Assembly (NCBI GenBank): GCA_003952965.2
Contig: CM025849.1
Coordinates: 6,359,947 to 6,423,946, forward strand
Direction: 5' to 3'
Length of the DNA: 64,000 nt
Source of the DNA: Morella rubra
Taxonomy: Eukaryota > Streptophyta > Magnoliopsida > Fagales > Myricaceae
Shown: positions 37,799 to 50,782 of the stretch, in pieces
How the letters are laid out: the number at the start of each line of letters is the position of its first letter
Numbering within the stretch: position 1 is the first letter of the stretch
Made by a program: the position numbers and the translations under genes
Notes under the pieces: generated by a model
Databases searched by the model: none
What the model was told of the DNA's origin: nothing
The model's input: the letters and a program-made list of their open reading frames with translations, nothing else

Positions 37799-40325
37799 AT
37801 GAAAAGACCGGCATCTTATGCTGATTCCCATGTCGATCCAGCTTACGCCAATTCGCATGCCAATCCATATGTTGCTTCTCAGATGCAGCACATGCCTTCA
37901 CAGATTGTGCCGAATGCTGGAATGAATAATTTTGCTGGACATCCAAATTCCTTTCCTACTGAGGAAATGCATCCGTATAAGTCTTCAAAGGGAGAGGGGC
38001 ACTGGCAATGGGATGGGGATGTGCGCAACGTATCAAATCAAACATCTTCACTTCCATTTAATAAAGGCAAGTACATTGTTAAACTAGTTTTCTCATTTAT
38101 GTTCTTCCCCGGTGCACGCGTCCCCCCCTCCCCCCCTCCAGCGCGGCGGGGCGGGTGTTATTTTTATCTTTAGAACCATCAATCTAGTTTACCAGGTGTT
38201 TTATTTTTTGCTGAAAACTGAAGCTGATCATCCTTCTTCTCTGTTCATGCATTGGGGATGTGGGGTTCGAGAAATTATCCAGTGATATCTGTAGTTCTAT
38301 GTAATCCGCCAATGTGCTTTACATTATTATGAGCGGAAAGATGGTGGTGCTGTAACCTTTCTCTTGCTTCATGTGGCTCTTATTTTTTGAAGAAAATCTA
38401 ATATATGGAGTTCTGGAAATTATCCAGCCATATCTGGGGTCAGTATGCTAACTCTGAATAACCAGACCTGAATGAGTGCAATTCCCCCACTGAAATGATT
38501 GGGTCAGGTGGCTTGCTAACTTAGATGTGGAATGCACTTCATCAGTCCAAATAGACCCTCTCCTCTCTTAAGGGGAGAAAGATGGATGCAGTGCCCAGAA
38601 GTTTTCACAAGCTTGCACATTCCTTCTGCATGCCGCTACAGTATTGTGAATAAGTTAGGCCCCTTATAATAAACACCATTATCTACATGGTGGTGATGTT
38701 AGACAATTCTTTTAGTACTTTACATGATGTGCATTATCTACTAAATAGTGATAAACTATTTTAGAGGGATGTCTATTTGGGAAAATTACTACAGGATGAT
38801 AGAGTGGTGGGCTAGGTGCTTATTCCACTCTATGGCACTGGTGGGTGTCTGTGATGTGTCAGCCCTTATATGTATTGGGTTCTAGAACAACCAGTCGCAA
38901 GCTGTTAATTGTGGGAGGAAGCAGTAATTAGCAAGCTCAGTCTATATGCATTTTGTCATCGGTGGTAGATGTGCACAGTTTATATTGGAATGGCATGCTA
39001 TGTGTTTAATCATTGGTCCAGTTTGTGTCACTAATTCATTCCTCTAGTGAAACTTTTTCTTCTACATTAGGAAATGGCACGCGGTGCTTTGATGTCTGTT
39101 GGATTTGTAGCAATCATCCAAAACATTTGCAAAAGATTGGTGTTCAAGTGTTTGTTACGATGCAGGTGAAGGGGGAAACAGGGCAAGATCATACTACCAG
39201 GATCAGATGCCAGAGCACAAAAGAGGTTCAGGCAACCAAGCTAACAGAGAACCTAGAAGCCTTCCTCATGAGCAAGACATGAAAATTGGCTATGATGACT
39301 GTCCATCAACTCTGACTTTTGAACGTCTTGAACAGAAGTTCCATGATGAAATCATGAATTTAGCGAAGGAACATAGTGATGCGGAGGATGCGGAAAATGC
39401 AAGGCACAGGGAGGTCAGTCTACTTAAGAAATATATTTTTACAATTGGATTTTAGCAGTAATATCCTGCATCAAGATCTGTGAGCAGGGAAATAATATTG
39501 CCATGGCCGACTTGGAGTCTTAATCAAAGTGAAAATGAATAAAATAGTTGTTGAAATAGAGACACTCTGGGAAGTGATCTCTTTTAAGCTCAGAATTTAC
39601 TTGGTGTGAACTACTTTCTGGAAAGGCTTGTGAATCTTTTTGTTTATTTTGCAAAAGAAGATCAATTTTTCAGATCTGCGTGTTTATGCAGAACTTGATG
39701 ATCTGTGAACTGGCCTTCTACTGCCAGTCATTCAAGTTATGGATAACAACAATTTACGAAATCTGCAGATTTGAAAGGATGGACAGAATTGATACTCCCT
39801 TTGAGATCACACATGATAAGCTGCAGCACGTACACTTTTATTACTGCTACTTATGCGTATGCTCATAATTGAATCATAATATACTCTTCTAACAATGTTG
39901 TGCTATACTGCTGGTGATGTACCCTGAAAGTTTTGTTTGTAGAGCAAAATTTAACGTTTTGATATCTTTTCCTCCAGAAAATAATCGAGATCAATACTAG
40001 GTATCAGGAAGAAGTAACAGCACTTCGTGCTAAACAAGTCACTCAAAGAGAAGAATTACTCCGCAAGGAATCACAGACACGGTTCAATCAGTATCTGCAA
40101 GCTGGAAGGCCTCACTACCGGAATACAGGCGTGCCCAATGCTCATGGTTATGCTGAAATTCCAGTTGCAGTTCCTGCTGAAGCACATCAAGATTTTGCCA
40201 CTAGTCAGCTTGAGTCCTATAGAGAACTACCTCAAGTTCTGGGAAGTGGGAGGACTCAGGGGTCTGAAGTGAGGGTTCCCTACCCTAGTGGCCGTGTTTA
40301 TGATAATGCTGCCCGCTATTACTGA
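37799..40325 (+). CDS. Coiled-coil protein of unknown function
   Basis: Three coding exons: 37799-38066, 39166-39413 and 39978-40325, giving 287 residues. The first ~75 residues are low complexity, rich in His, Asn, Pro and Met, and end in GEGHWQWDGD. The middle carries LTFERLEQKFHDEIMNLAKE and EDAENARHRE, then KIIEINTRYQEEVTALRAKQ and REELLRKESQTRFNQYL, a predicted coiled coil. The tail is Tyr/Pro-rich (VPYPSGRVYDNAARYY). It resembles a conserved plant family without assigned function that I cannot name with certainty. Intron 1 must use a GC donor (38067) with the AG at 39165 to keep the frame (see findings). Exon 3 joins directly to exon 2 in phase 0. A leader exon is spliced to the acceptor at 37762, and the start Met lies 37 bases downstream. 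Confidence 0.82.
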
Positions 40326-41375
40326 TGACATAGATTAGCTGTATATTAACTTAGGTCGGCATACTCTTTAGAATTCTTTTTCTGGGTCCTTAAAGATGTT
40401 CGACTGGCAGTGCCTTTGGTGTTTGGTTTTTCCATTAAACAAATTTCTATATATGCGTCAAGAGCAATTAGATATCGATACCTCCTGCTCTCTATTGGAA
40501 TCTCGTCTTTCTTCTGTGTATTTCTTCATTTGCCTGTTGTGGTCGTAGGATTGTTGATGAGTCTATTATCGCTTTAGGTAGATTCTTGAATGATCTTTGC
40601 TCCCTTTCTCAAGGATTCTAGTTCGTACCGCATTGATACAGCGGCCCCCGATTTGGGTCATTATCTCAAAAGACGTCATAAATGTTTTCCCTTCTCTCTA
40701 TTTAGAGTGTGGTAGGCTTGAAAAGTCATTTTGAAAGCTGCTTTCAAACCAGCCAACCCACTTAGCAATCCCTCCCAAAAGGAAGAGAAGTTTGGAGAAT
40801 TTTTTTTTTTTTCCCTTCCCGTGACTATGATGACTAGTCCTCCTTGGAGATGAAGACCCACGCAAGTCGTGTTGAAAATTCTATATGAGCAAAGATTAGA
40901 GAAAGTATGACCTCATAAAGGTAGCCCAGCACATACCCTTCCAAAAGATACATTCTTTTCAGAGTGCGAGCAATCTGCCTTCTTAAAACAGATATTACGC
41001 CCTTTTCTATTTATGTTACACATAAGAGTACACAACACCATCCCTGGCACAAGTTGCCAACCTCAAATCCTATAAGAGACTAGTACTAGTAGAGCACAAA
41101 TGTCCTCAGATATCTAGACGGGATACAAAATTGTGAAAAGCTTAATGACTGCACCGCTACCATGAAGACAAAAAAAATTGTGAAGGTGCAGAGAGAATCA
41201 TCACATCTGAGCCAACAGAATTTCATTTACCATTGTCAGGACCAATCAAATCCAGGTGACCAACAGAAACAGCCCATCTGTAGCTGCTGACCTCTTTGCC
41301 ATTATAATTATTCGTCCATCAATTGTAACTGTAGGCCCACAGAAGGAAACCAACTGTTTGCAATGGTTGGTACAT
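40326..41375. other. Convergent 3' region
   Basis: The coiled-coil gene (+) and NUP1 (-) end tail to tail about 1.05 kb apart. The DNA is of mixed composition and probably consists mostly of the two 3' UTRs. No other feature is seen. Confidence 0.6.
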
Positions 41376-44300
41376 TTACTTCTTCCGGGCTTTACGACTA
41401 ACTCTGACAATTCTTCGGCCAGCCTTGTCCCCACCACCAGCACCAACTGAGAAGCTCCCCCCTAAACTGTTTGTATCCTGAAATGGAGATGAGTTCTGTG
41501 CTGAATTCTGTGGGGCTCCAAATGGAAAGGGACTTGCTGCTGATGGAGCTATTGAGCCAAAGGCAAAATCAGATTGAGCAGGTGAGACAGAATGTTGGCC
41601 AAATACTGGGACTGTGGGTGCAGATGCTTGAACGGTATCCTCTGCCATGCTGTCCTCCATATTCATTTGATCGTTATTTCCTGAGAAAGCTGAATTAAAT
41701 AGGAAACCCGGATTAGTATTGCCAAACACAGGCTGTGATGAGGGAGTAGCCATAGATGAAGTGAATCCAAAATTGGGACCAGATGATACACCAATAGTCG
41801 ATCCAAATACAGCAGGTGCACTACTAGTAACAGCAACAGGTGTAGATGCTGTGAAGGGAAACCCAGTTGAGGACAATGTAGAAGGCATAGAAGCTGTTGA
41901 CGCTTGGAAGGAAAACCCAGTTGAGGGTGATGTAGTAGTAGCACCAACAGAACCTGCAGACGCTGTGAAGGATGACCCAGCTGAGGCCAAGGTAGAGTCA
42001 AATGCTGAACCAAAAACTGGAGACTTGGAAGGCTGCCAACTGGAACCAAACACGCTTGAAGTAGAACCCCCAATGGCACTGCTGGAGCTTGCCTGAGAAG
42101 AAGAAGCAGAAGAGCCAAATCCAAAAGTAGCAGCACCTGAGCTGAAAGGTGTAGCAGCAGGAGTAGAAGCAGCAAACACAGAACCAGAAGAGAAAGCTGC
42201 ATTGCCAGCCAATCCGAAGGATGGGGATAGCGTAGATGAACTGAATTTTGTGGGCATGCTATTGGTAAAAGGTGCGATCCCAGTACCGACAGGGGATGCC
42301 TGTGAACTAAACACAGATCCACTGTCGGTGCTGAAAAGAGTAGAACCCTGAGACTGATTAATAGCAGTTGAAGAAGAGGCTGCAGCACTAAATCCATTAT
42401 TGCTATTCCCTGCACTTGCATTTGCAGCAGATGTGCCAACACAAGGAGAGCTGCTGAGATTGCCAAAGCTCGTCTCTGGACTCGTCTTTGCTGCTCCTAG
42501 TTCTTTTCCAAAAGTAGCTGCTATTCCTGGTGCTGATTCTGAAGTTGATGAAAAGGTAGATCCAAACTTAAAAATAGGTGTTGCTGAAAACGGTGCTGCT
42601 GTGGAGGTAGAGAGACTGCTACTGCTGGTAACGGCAGTGGGGAAGGTGGTGGTGGCGGTGCCTCTGGGGGAGCTAACACCAATAGTAGAGCTATGCACTG
42701 AATTCTGACTGGAACCGTTATCAGAAACAAGGGGTGGAATGGGGGTAGAGAATGAAGAAGGGCTCGAAGCAAGAGACCCATTGTTTAAGATAGAGTTATT
42801 GGCAGTGGTCTTGAAAACAATACTTGCAGTAGGTTGAGGAGATAAGGCAACAGATGAAGGTACACTTTCCAGTGTCCTAGAATTGACTCCAGCATTTGGA
42901 ATGTCCCCATTATCAGCTTTTCCCAATTCGGGTACTTTCAGTCCCGAATAAATTGCTTCTCCAGTTAAAAAGCTGCACATCAAGATGCAAACAAATTCAA
43001 GATCTCATGAATACTCATAGCAAGACTACTACAGTGAATCTAAGTTAAACATCAGGCTTTAAGGTGGGAAAGACATAGATGAAGAAGAATGTGCATACTT
43101 ATTGTCATAGTACAACAATCACAGACATTATTGAACTGTGTGATTTTGAAAGGCACCACAGCATTGATGGAAACATTCACTGACCTGCTTGAGCTTTCTG
43201 GTTTTGGCTCCAAAGAAACACCAAATTTGACACCTGCAGATGCAGTAGCTGAGGACGAGGAAGCAAATAGAAACTGAGGAACCTTGGCAGAACTCGCAGA
43301 TACAAAGTTAGTAACTGCGGCAGCAGCATTTGGTTCATTTGGCAAAGCATTTTTATCTCCCAATCTAAACAAGGGAGGAGCATCATTTGATTCCTTTTGT
43401 GATGCAGAACTATCAGATGTTAAAGTTGACTCTGTCAATAGCACAGCAGGTTGGACAGCTATGTTGCTAGAACTAGCCTTTGGAAACACAAAGAGATTGT
43501 TATTTCCCGTAACTACGGGTCCATCAAGAGTTACCAAATCATTTCTCTGATTCTGTGCAGAGCTTACAGGAGACTTAAATCCCCATATAGATGGAGGCTT
43601 CTCCAGTGTTACCTCTTCAGCAGAATTGGTCTTCCTCTCTGCAACAGAAACATCAACCTTCTCTCTCTCGTCAACTAATGGAGTAGGTGCCACCCCATCA
43701 GTATAGTCATCATCCAACTCCAAATAATCCTACAAAGCAGATCCATAGCTTTGAGTCGATTTGATGGTTCATGAAAGTGATGCATCAGACATCTCTGAAG
43801 GATGTTAAACTGGTTTTGCCAATATAAAAGATTAATGGCTTTGTATGTGTGATCACATCATTAACCATAAGTTTGCTAAAAGTACAATTCATTTGACTAA
43901 TATCTAACTGGATTGCAGAAGCAGCAAGTTGACCTTGGCATTATCAAACAATACCTGATTCATACAGACTAAAAGTGGCATTAGGAAAAACACATACCTC
44001 ATGTGCACTCATCTGGAAAGCCCGTTTTGTTTGTGGAGGATGGGTGACAGAGTTCACCACAGAAGAATCAGCAGTTCTGACTCTCTGCAAGGTGTCCTGT
44101 TTTGGAGATTTATAATCTATGCTGTTCACTACAAGAACCGATCTGTCACAAGGACTGACAAGCTTCAACGGGCCATTTTCAACTTTGTTTTGCTTTTGAG
44201 AAGTGGTGTCTAGTGCATCAGGTAACAAGGTGTCAAGTGACTTGTCCAATTTACTATCATTTTGGACATTCTCCAGGAATTTTGGAGACTCTAAAGTCTC

Positions 44301-47300
44301 CAGGCTTCTAAGAGCCTTTCCACGTAACATAGATGGTGACAACTTAGTGGGTGAGCCGTCCTTCACAGAAGTTACTTTGAGCTCATAAGATTTCTCTTTT
44401 GGTGAAACCAACTTTTCAAGTTGCTGCAATATCTTCGAAGCCATCTCACTGGACTTGGAAGTAACAAGGGGGAAACTTGTACCAGGCATGCTGTTATCTC
44501 CACTTTCTGTCGACATCTTTGTGAAATTTTCCTCAGATTTTCCCAATAGAAGCAGCTTTTGCATTGAAGAGGACGGGTGTTGAGCAGCTCCAGGACCAAG
44601 TCCATTACCAGGAATAGAAAGACGACTTTCAGAAACAGACGAAGTCAAGTTTCTTGAAGATAGGAGACTAGGTTTATGCCGAATTCTACGAATAGGACCA
44701 ACAGATCCTATATCATTGTCCAATACTGAACTTCTGCGTTTCAAAGCCTGCAAAAGCAAGAACCATATTCACTGACAAGGTGTTGGTTGTGAACACAAAA
44801 ACATAGAGAATAGCATCTGATGATTCGGCAGGACTTGTACCCCTTGTTTAGAACCGTCAAGACTATTCTGCTCCAATGCAGCCAGAGATGGCAATGAAGG
44901 CCCATCATGTGCAACGATGGTCTCAACATTCTGGAACGAGGCCAAAACAAAAGAATATAAGAACTTAAATCTAAACTGATGTTGATATTCCAAAAATGAG
45001 TTGTATTTGTAACATGTAGACCTTGAGGGTAGAGGTTGAGTGAACTCTGGAATATGGTGTTCGAGCCCAGCTATATATTGCAGATTTGCCCCGAGATCTA
45101 GGCGTTATAAAACCATTATCAGCATACCCAGGAAGACCAGAGGACCTCGGAAGAATTGGCAAAATAGGCGATTTTGGTGGGAAAGGTCGGCTGCTTATGA
45201 TGGGAGAATCTTCCCCAAGTGCTTGAGTGCGAATACCATGCATTGATGGGGATACTTTTGAGGGCCTACTGCCCATGTAAGCTTTTGCAAGCTCTGCAGG
45301 TGAAGCAACATCCTCATCAAGGACCTGAAGACATTTTTAGCCACTACAGGTAAATACTTTACTTTTTATTAGATACATTTACATTGTATGAGATACCATC
45401 ATATGCAACTGCCAAAGAGCATTTTAAATTAAGCAAACCACAAAAAGAGTACGAGCTGTTCTTCTCACTCTTGCACTAATGACAGGGGTTGAAATGAGGC
45501 AGCTTTTACTCCCATTTTCTAAAGCTAGAGCTCTGGGAAATTCCTCCCCTCTATCAAAAGAGACCACTGGCTTGGGTGGAATCACTTCAGACTTTTTCTC
45601 CTCATCCCCAACATGTATATCACTAGTTTTTGAACGTAATAAGGCCGTCAAACGATCAATCTCAGATCTGCAAAGCAGTTTGATTACATTCACCATCAAA
45701 AGAAACAAGGATTAAAAAACAAAACATACACGAAATGGTTAAGTTGGAATAGCAGAACTGGGCCATAGCAGCTACTGAAAGCTGGCACAGAAGCATGGAC
45801 AAGTGTAAATTGGCAAAAGCAACTTCGACTGATAAGCTATGAAGCTTTCATAGAGGCAAAAATAACAAAAAGTGATACTCAATTCAACGTCATAGAGAGC
45901 AGTAGAAGTAAAAAGAAAAACACCAATGAACTTTTCAGTTTTGACCTCTCATTTTAGATAGGAAATGCATTGAAAAGCATAAAGTGCACAAACCATCATG
46001 AGATGTGTATCAAGACCTAGGGTGAAAAACTTACACAACAAAACTACTTATAGTAAGAGGTCACCAAATATTATTGTTATAACAAAGATTACCTGCTAAA
46101 TGTCTTCTGCTTTAAAATTTTCTCAAGTTCAGTCAAGCCCCCTCTGTCAGAACTACTACTTGACTTGTCACCTCGATCTATGGCTCCTTGTTGCACTCCA
46201 GGAGAATCCTTTACAAGCAAATTTGCACACAATGCAGTGACATCAACTCACACGCATGGAATGCAATAAGAGTCCAGCAAAACAAGCCAACCCAACCAAA
46301 AGGATATGATTTGTCTAGTAGTCTACAGATTGTTCAACTTAAAAATAAAGCTTGCAGAGCCACATGGCTAATAGTACGCAACTAGTTGACACTGAGGACA
46401 TCCTTCAAAAGTCCACTAAAAGGCAAATGAGCTGCCCAATCAGAATTTATAAAGTAGTGGAATTCTACCATCCAGAATCAGAGGTACCAAAACCCTTGTG
46501 AGGCACCCTTATGCATGACATGATCTGGAAGTTATGTTTGTCATTCTCCTTTTCCCCTCACCTCAGAGAACCAAAAATTCCAAACATTGACAAATATGCA
46601 ACCCACCATACCAGCTAAGCACAAAGAGCGATCATCTTCCAGAAACAAGTCCACAGCCGAAACTACATTTTTTCCCCTTTTAGGCATGCCATAATGTAGA
46701 GGAAAGTAAGCAGATTCCTTTCGTCTTGAAGATTTCTTTTGCAGACATGTTGCATAAAGATGATATGTTGGGGGTGGGATTGAATACACGTCTCAATCAA
46801 TAGATATCAGATAGCAATCTAATAAGCAGGTCAAGTCCACCAAATATAAATTGTAGAAAATATTCATAAGACCAAAATTAAGGTTTCAACTAGGTGTCAT
46901 AGTCTAAAACTATATTGCATTAACGTATCAAGGAACCACAGGGAAAAAAAAAATAAAGAGATACTTTTTACCAACCTTACTTTCTGGTCCAAAACTGTAA
47001 ACCACATGACCTAATCACCCAAACTTAGAAATAACAAAAAAGAAGAGAAATACATGCATAAGAAAGAGGCAAGAACAATGCAAAGTTCCCTGAAATAAAG
47101 AATAGCAATCAAGGATCCCATATAACGCCTATAATACAGCACCATTCAAAGGAACACTGAAATGTTGTTTACTTTTAAAATGTATCAGAAAAGAAGAGCC
47201 CTGTGGCCCTATTTTTTAGTTTTTAACGTTCCTGTTTAATGCAAAGGTGGGATTGATGCCAAGTCTCTAGTACCACCAGGTAGACCTTACCAACTCAACC

Positions 47301-48792
47301 AACAACATCTTTTAACAACATCGCTTATTGCAAAAAATTAGTATGCAGCTCCTTTATTCATAGGGAAAAAAGAAGGAACAAAATTAAATCATGCATCTAC
47401 ATAACAACGACCTGGAAACAAACAATGAGTGGTGTATAAAAGCATTTGGACTTACTGTGACAACTGCTTCATGGTGCTGATCCCTCGCTTCCTGGTGCTT
47501 ATCACTTACCTCCTCTTTGGCTTCTGGTCAAACATTACATTGATATTATATTTGACTAAACTTATATAAACTAATCCACGTCTCATCATAACAAAAGTAA
47601 AGGATTGCACAAGGTAGATGCGAAATTTAGCAAATGAAAGATTATTGTACGATAGAGAAGAAAAAAGACAACAATTCCCTGTCAAAAGAAAACAGATAGT
47701 GATAATGACAGAAATCAAAACCATGAAAATAACAGAAAATACTCCACCCTTTAAATTGGAATGACAATCTCCTTGGACTTTAATTAAAGTATTAAACAAA
47801 GCCAAAATAGGCCATAAAGAATCATAGAGTATATCTCAAAGATAAAGCAACAAAATAAGAGCTCGTAAATCTCTAAGATAGTGTGCCAGCAGTTATAAAC
47901 TGTAACAGCGGCACAGATACAACAAAAATTCCCAGTGATACATAGCACAGATACGTTATAAGAGATGATTCACTCTGTCTCTCTCTTTTTCTAAGTGTAT
48001 TCATTTGCCAGGGTCCGGAAAAGGCGTGAATGAATTGCCTCAGATTCGGACAAGCAAATTGAAGAACACTCTTTACTTTTCCATATAAAATTGGCACAAA
48101 TGAACAATTTGATAACAAATAGAAAAAGATTTCAAGATATTACAAATGATTCGTACATGATCATTGTTAAGGAGAAATAGTTAGAACTTTAACATGTGTG
48201 CGCGTGTACACCTACCCAGTGCAAAGAAACCCCGACAGCAATCACACTACGAAGGAAGCTACTTCCACAAGACCAGACCAGTATGGCCCCATATAACGAA
48301 GCCTAAACCTCAACTGAAGGGATACTAATTTCAAATAAAATAATAAAAAGAAACAAACCCGTCCAAAATAAGGAGCCTCTAACCCCCCACATTAAACCCT
48401 AACCATATGCCACGAAATGAAAGACTCCATTTCGACAACCAATAAGGCAAAATTGCTTTTGTGAACGAGAAACACTAACCAGAACTGGACGGCTGCGTCG
48501 GCGTCGGCGTCGGCGGAGGATGAGTGAGGCGCTTGCGGAAGACTGAAGAGAAGAGGCGGTGGGCACTGGCGGTGATGAGCCGCTGCGCCGGATCGACGAA
48601 CCGCGAGAGCCAGCCATTGCCGTTATTGTTGGCGGCAGCTACGATGCCATGGTCTCTCAGGGCCTTTGGCGGCCGATCGTACGGAGTCGCATGGGTGGTC
48701 CTCCTAAATGGCCGCTTCCGGAACTTACCGCCCGCACCCAATCCCCCTTCCGAAGCGGCGTCGCACGGGTTCCCTTCACGCGCCGTCTCCAT
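41376..48792 (-). CDS. NUP1: Nuclear basket nucleoporin NUP1/Nup136
   Basis: Nine exons on the minus strand: 48792-48480, 47520-47456, 46208-46093, 45667-45439, 45324-45022, 44930-44841, 44747-43998, 43729-43185 and 42972-41376. All phases agree and the 4008-nt CDS encodes 1335 residues, close to the ~1.3-kb-residue Arabidopsis protein. The N-terminus has GGKFRKRPFRRT, ATPYDRPP and WLSRFVDPAQRLITASAHRL, an amphipathic segment known in this family. The middle is Ser-rich. The last exon is Ser/Ala/Thr-rich with many FG dipeptides (FGFGSS, VFGSTIG, FAFGSIAP) and ends in a basic tail (GRRIVRVSRKARKK). Plant NUP1 is an FG nucleoporin at the nuclear basket, working in nucleocytoplasmic transport, mRNA export and nuclear shape, and regarded as a functional analogue of metazoan Nup153. 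No membrane segment is seen. Exons 1 and 2 and the promoter are duplicated upstream. Confidence 0.94.
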
Positions 48793-50650
48793 GAGAGAGA
48801 GAGAGAGAAACAGACAGACGGACAGAGAGAGTGAAAGCTAGGGTTTGAAATTTGGGAATAGAGGTAGAGAGAGAAAGCGAGGAAAGTGCAAATTAGGGTT
48901 TTTAATGTTCAGGCCGATAAAATGATAGAAATGCGTATTAAAATATTTGGAAATACGGTATTCTGAGAGAGAGAGACGAGAGAGGGATCAGAGTGAACGA
49001 TCTACGTTCCGTTTAGTTTTCCCTTTTGTTTTCTTTTTCATTTTACATGCACCGCAGTACCTTTTGTGTAATTTTTTATTTTCTGAGGCACCTTTTGTGT
49101 ATTTAGAACTTTGGGGCAAAGCTAACTCGACTGAGAACTACGTTCAAAAATATAAACGACAGCCTAAAAAAAGACTTCAATTTCTGTTAATCACGGATTT
49201 GGACGGTCTTCGTTTGATTGGGTTTGTAGGGTAACTTGTCTTTCAAGCCAACGCGATATGTTAGCTTGTAAAAATATTCTAGACTATAAATATAGTTAAT
49301 AAAATTTATAAAATGAATATTTAAAATTTTAAAAATTCATACATAAACATTAATACCTTCTAAATGATTTCCAATAATTTTTTATATAAACTTTAATAAC
49401 TTTTTTTAAAAAAAAATAACAAATATTCTCTCTCTATACTTTTTTACCTAATTTCAATATTTTTTTATTAAATAATTATATCAAATCATCTTTCTCTACA
49501 CATTTTTTACAAACTCAAACAAAAATTAAATAATTTTAAACTTTTCACCAACCTTTACACAAAAAAATTATAAAACTCAAAACTATAGTAAATATTCATA
49601 ATTTTATCAAAATCTTAAAAATCTTACAATTATTTTTTAAAATGAACATTCCCTATGTCAATTTTATCTGGGTTAATACTTGTTTCCTTCGTGGATTTTA
49701 TACTTTTTTAAAAATAGTTTCTAAATTTTCGTGGTCAATTTTTATTTACCAATTTGGTCATTCTTTTTTATTTTTTTAATAAAATGTCCAATCACCTAAT
49801 TTCTTTACACGTCACAGTCAATCAATTTAAACTTTAAAAAAATTGGAATTGTTTTTATAATCAAGAGAAATCTGGATAATAATTGTGTACCTCAATAATT
49901 GTAATTATCTTTTAAGAATGACATAATTGAGGGGGCTTTGGAGCGTTTGGGATACATACTTTTTCAAAAATCTCGCGAATTACACGAGCAGTAGATAAAC
50001 TATAGAGCCCATACAGAAGGGCATCCCACTTCAATCGTGTGTACCCCATTAAATGAAGTTGACAACATCCAATGGATGGATCATCATTGGCATCTTCTTC
50101 CTTTCTGTCAAGGAAGAAGGAAAAAAAAAAGTGTTAATATAGAGTACGTAAAAAATGGTATCAATTCTTTATTTTATGAGTATGAGGTTGTGGGGAATCC
50201 GAAAATTGTAGGTTTGAATTTTGGTAAATTTCACTATCTCTAGTGAGACACCTTACGAGGATATGTTCGGGTTTAAGTTGGTCAGGACAATTGTGTATGA
50301 AGGACTAATCATGTCTTGGGTGATGTTTAGTTAGGAAAAAATTTAAAAAGTCAAGATTTTTATTACTAAATATCGATATCTTAAATTTTTCATATAAATT
50401 TGGATACATTTTCTTATCAACTTTGATACTTTTTCATATAGATAAAAATGAATATTCTCTCTTTAAAGAAACTTGTGTTGAGTTCAAAGGTCATTGCAAG
50501 CTGATATTCTATCATGTGAGAAATCCCAAACTATTAAATGTGACCTTTTGAATTTGTTTCTTTAAATCACAACAGTTATTTTGTATGACTTTGCACATGC
50601 ATAGGTGTCTGTATTTCCATATTTACATATTTTATATTAACACAACTGGA
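47042..50650. repeat. Tandem segmental duplication, copy 1 (NUP1-proximal)
   Basis: From 47042 the sequence recurs at 50783 with a constant offset of 3741 for about 2.4 kb or more, with no difference noticed through NUP1 exons 1 and 2, the intron between them and the upstream region. Small indels begin near 49415. From about 49930 copy 1 lacks or replaces roughly 100 bases present in copy 2. Similarity then continues and fades near 50650. About 130 bases separate the end of copy 1 from the start of copy 2. Confidence 0.95.
48793..48960 (-). promoter_or_regulatory. NUP1 leader with GA-repeat (duplicated at 52534-52701)
   Basis: Directly upstream of the start codon lies a GA/CT repeat (48794-48808), then purine-rich DNA with two 'agggttt' words (48840, 48895). 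The latter resemble the telo-box (AAACCCTA) found in promoters of many plant housekeeping genes. The same layout is present 3741 bases further on. No clear TATA box is seen. Confidence 0.45.
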
Positions 50651-50782
50651 CAATAAAAGGAGAAATGGGATGGATTATCTGAAAGATATGTTGTTTGATT
50701 TTCGACATGCATAATAAGGAGCTTCTTAAGAAGGGACCAGACTTCAATCGTGGGTCACTGTGACATTTTAAACTATAAAAAG

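Noticed and set aside
39680..39868. Possible extra exon in the coiled-coil gene (MDRIDTPFEITHDKLQH)
   Set aside because: No AG acceptor gives the needed phase after exon 2, and direct joining of 39413 to 39978 restores the continuous coiled-coil sequence.
41719..42708. Plus-strand and second minus-strand ORFs over the NUP1 last exon
   Set aside because: They come from low-complexity Ser/Ala/Thr codons of the FG-repeat exon read in other frames; the FG frame fits the family and its basic C-terminus.
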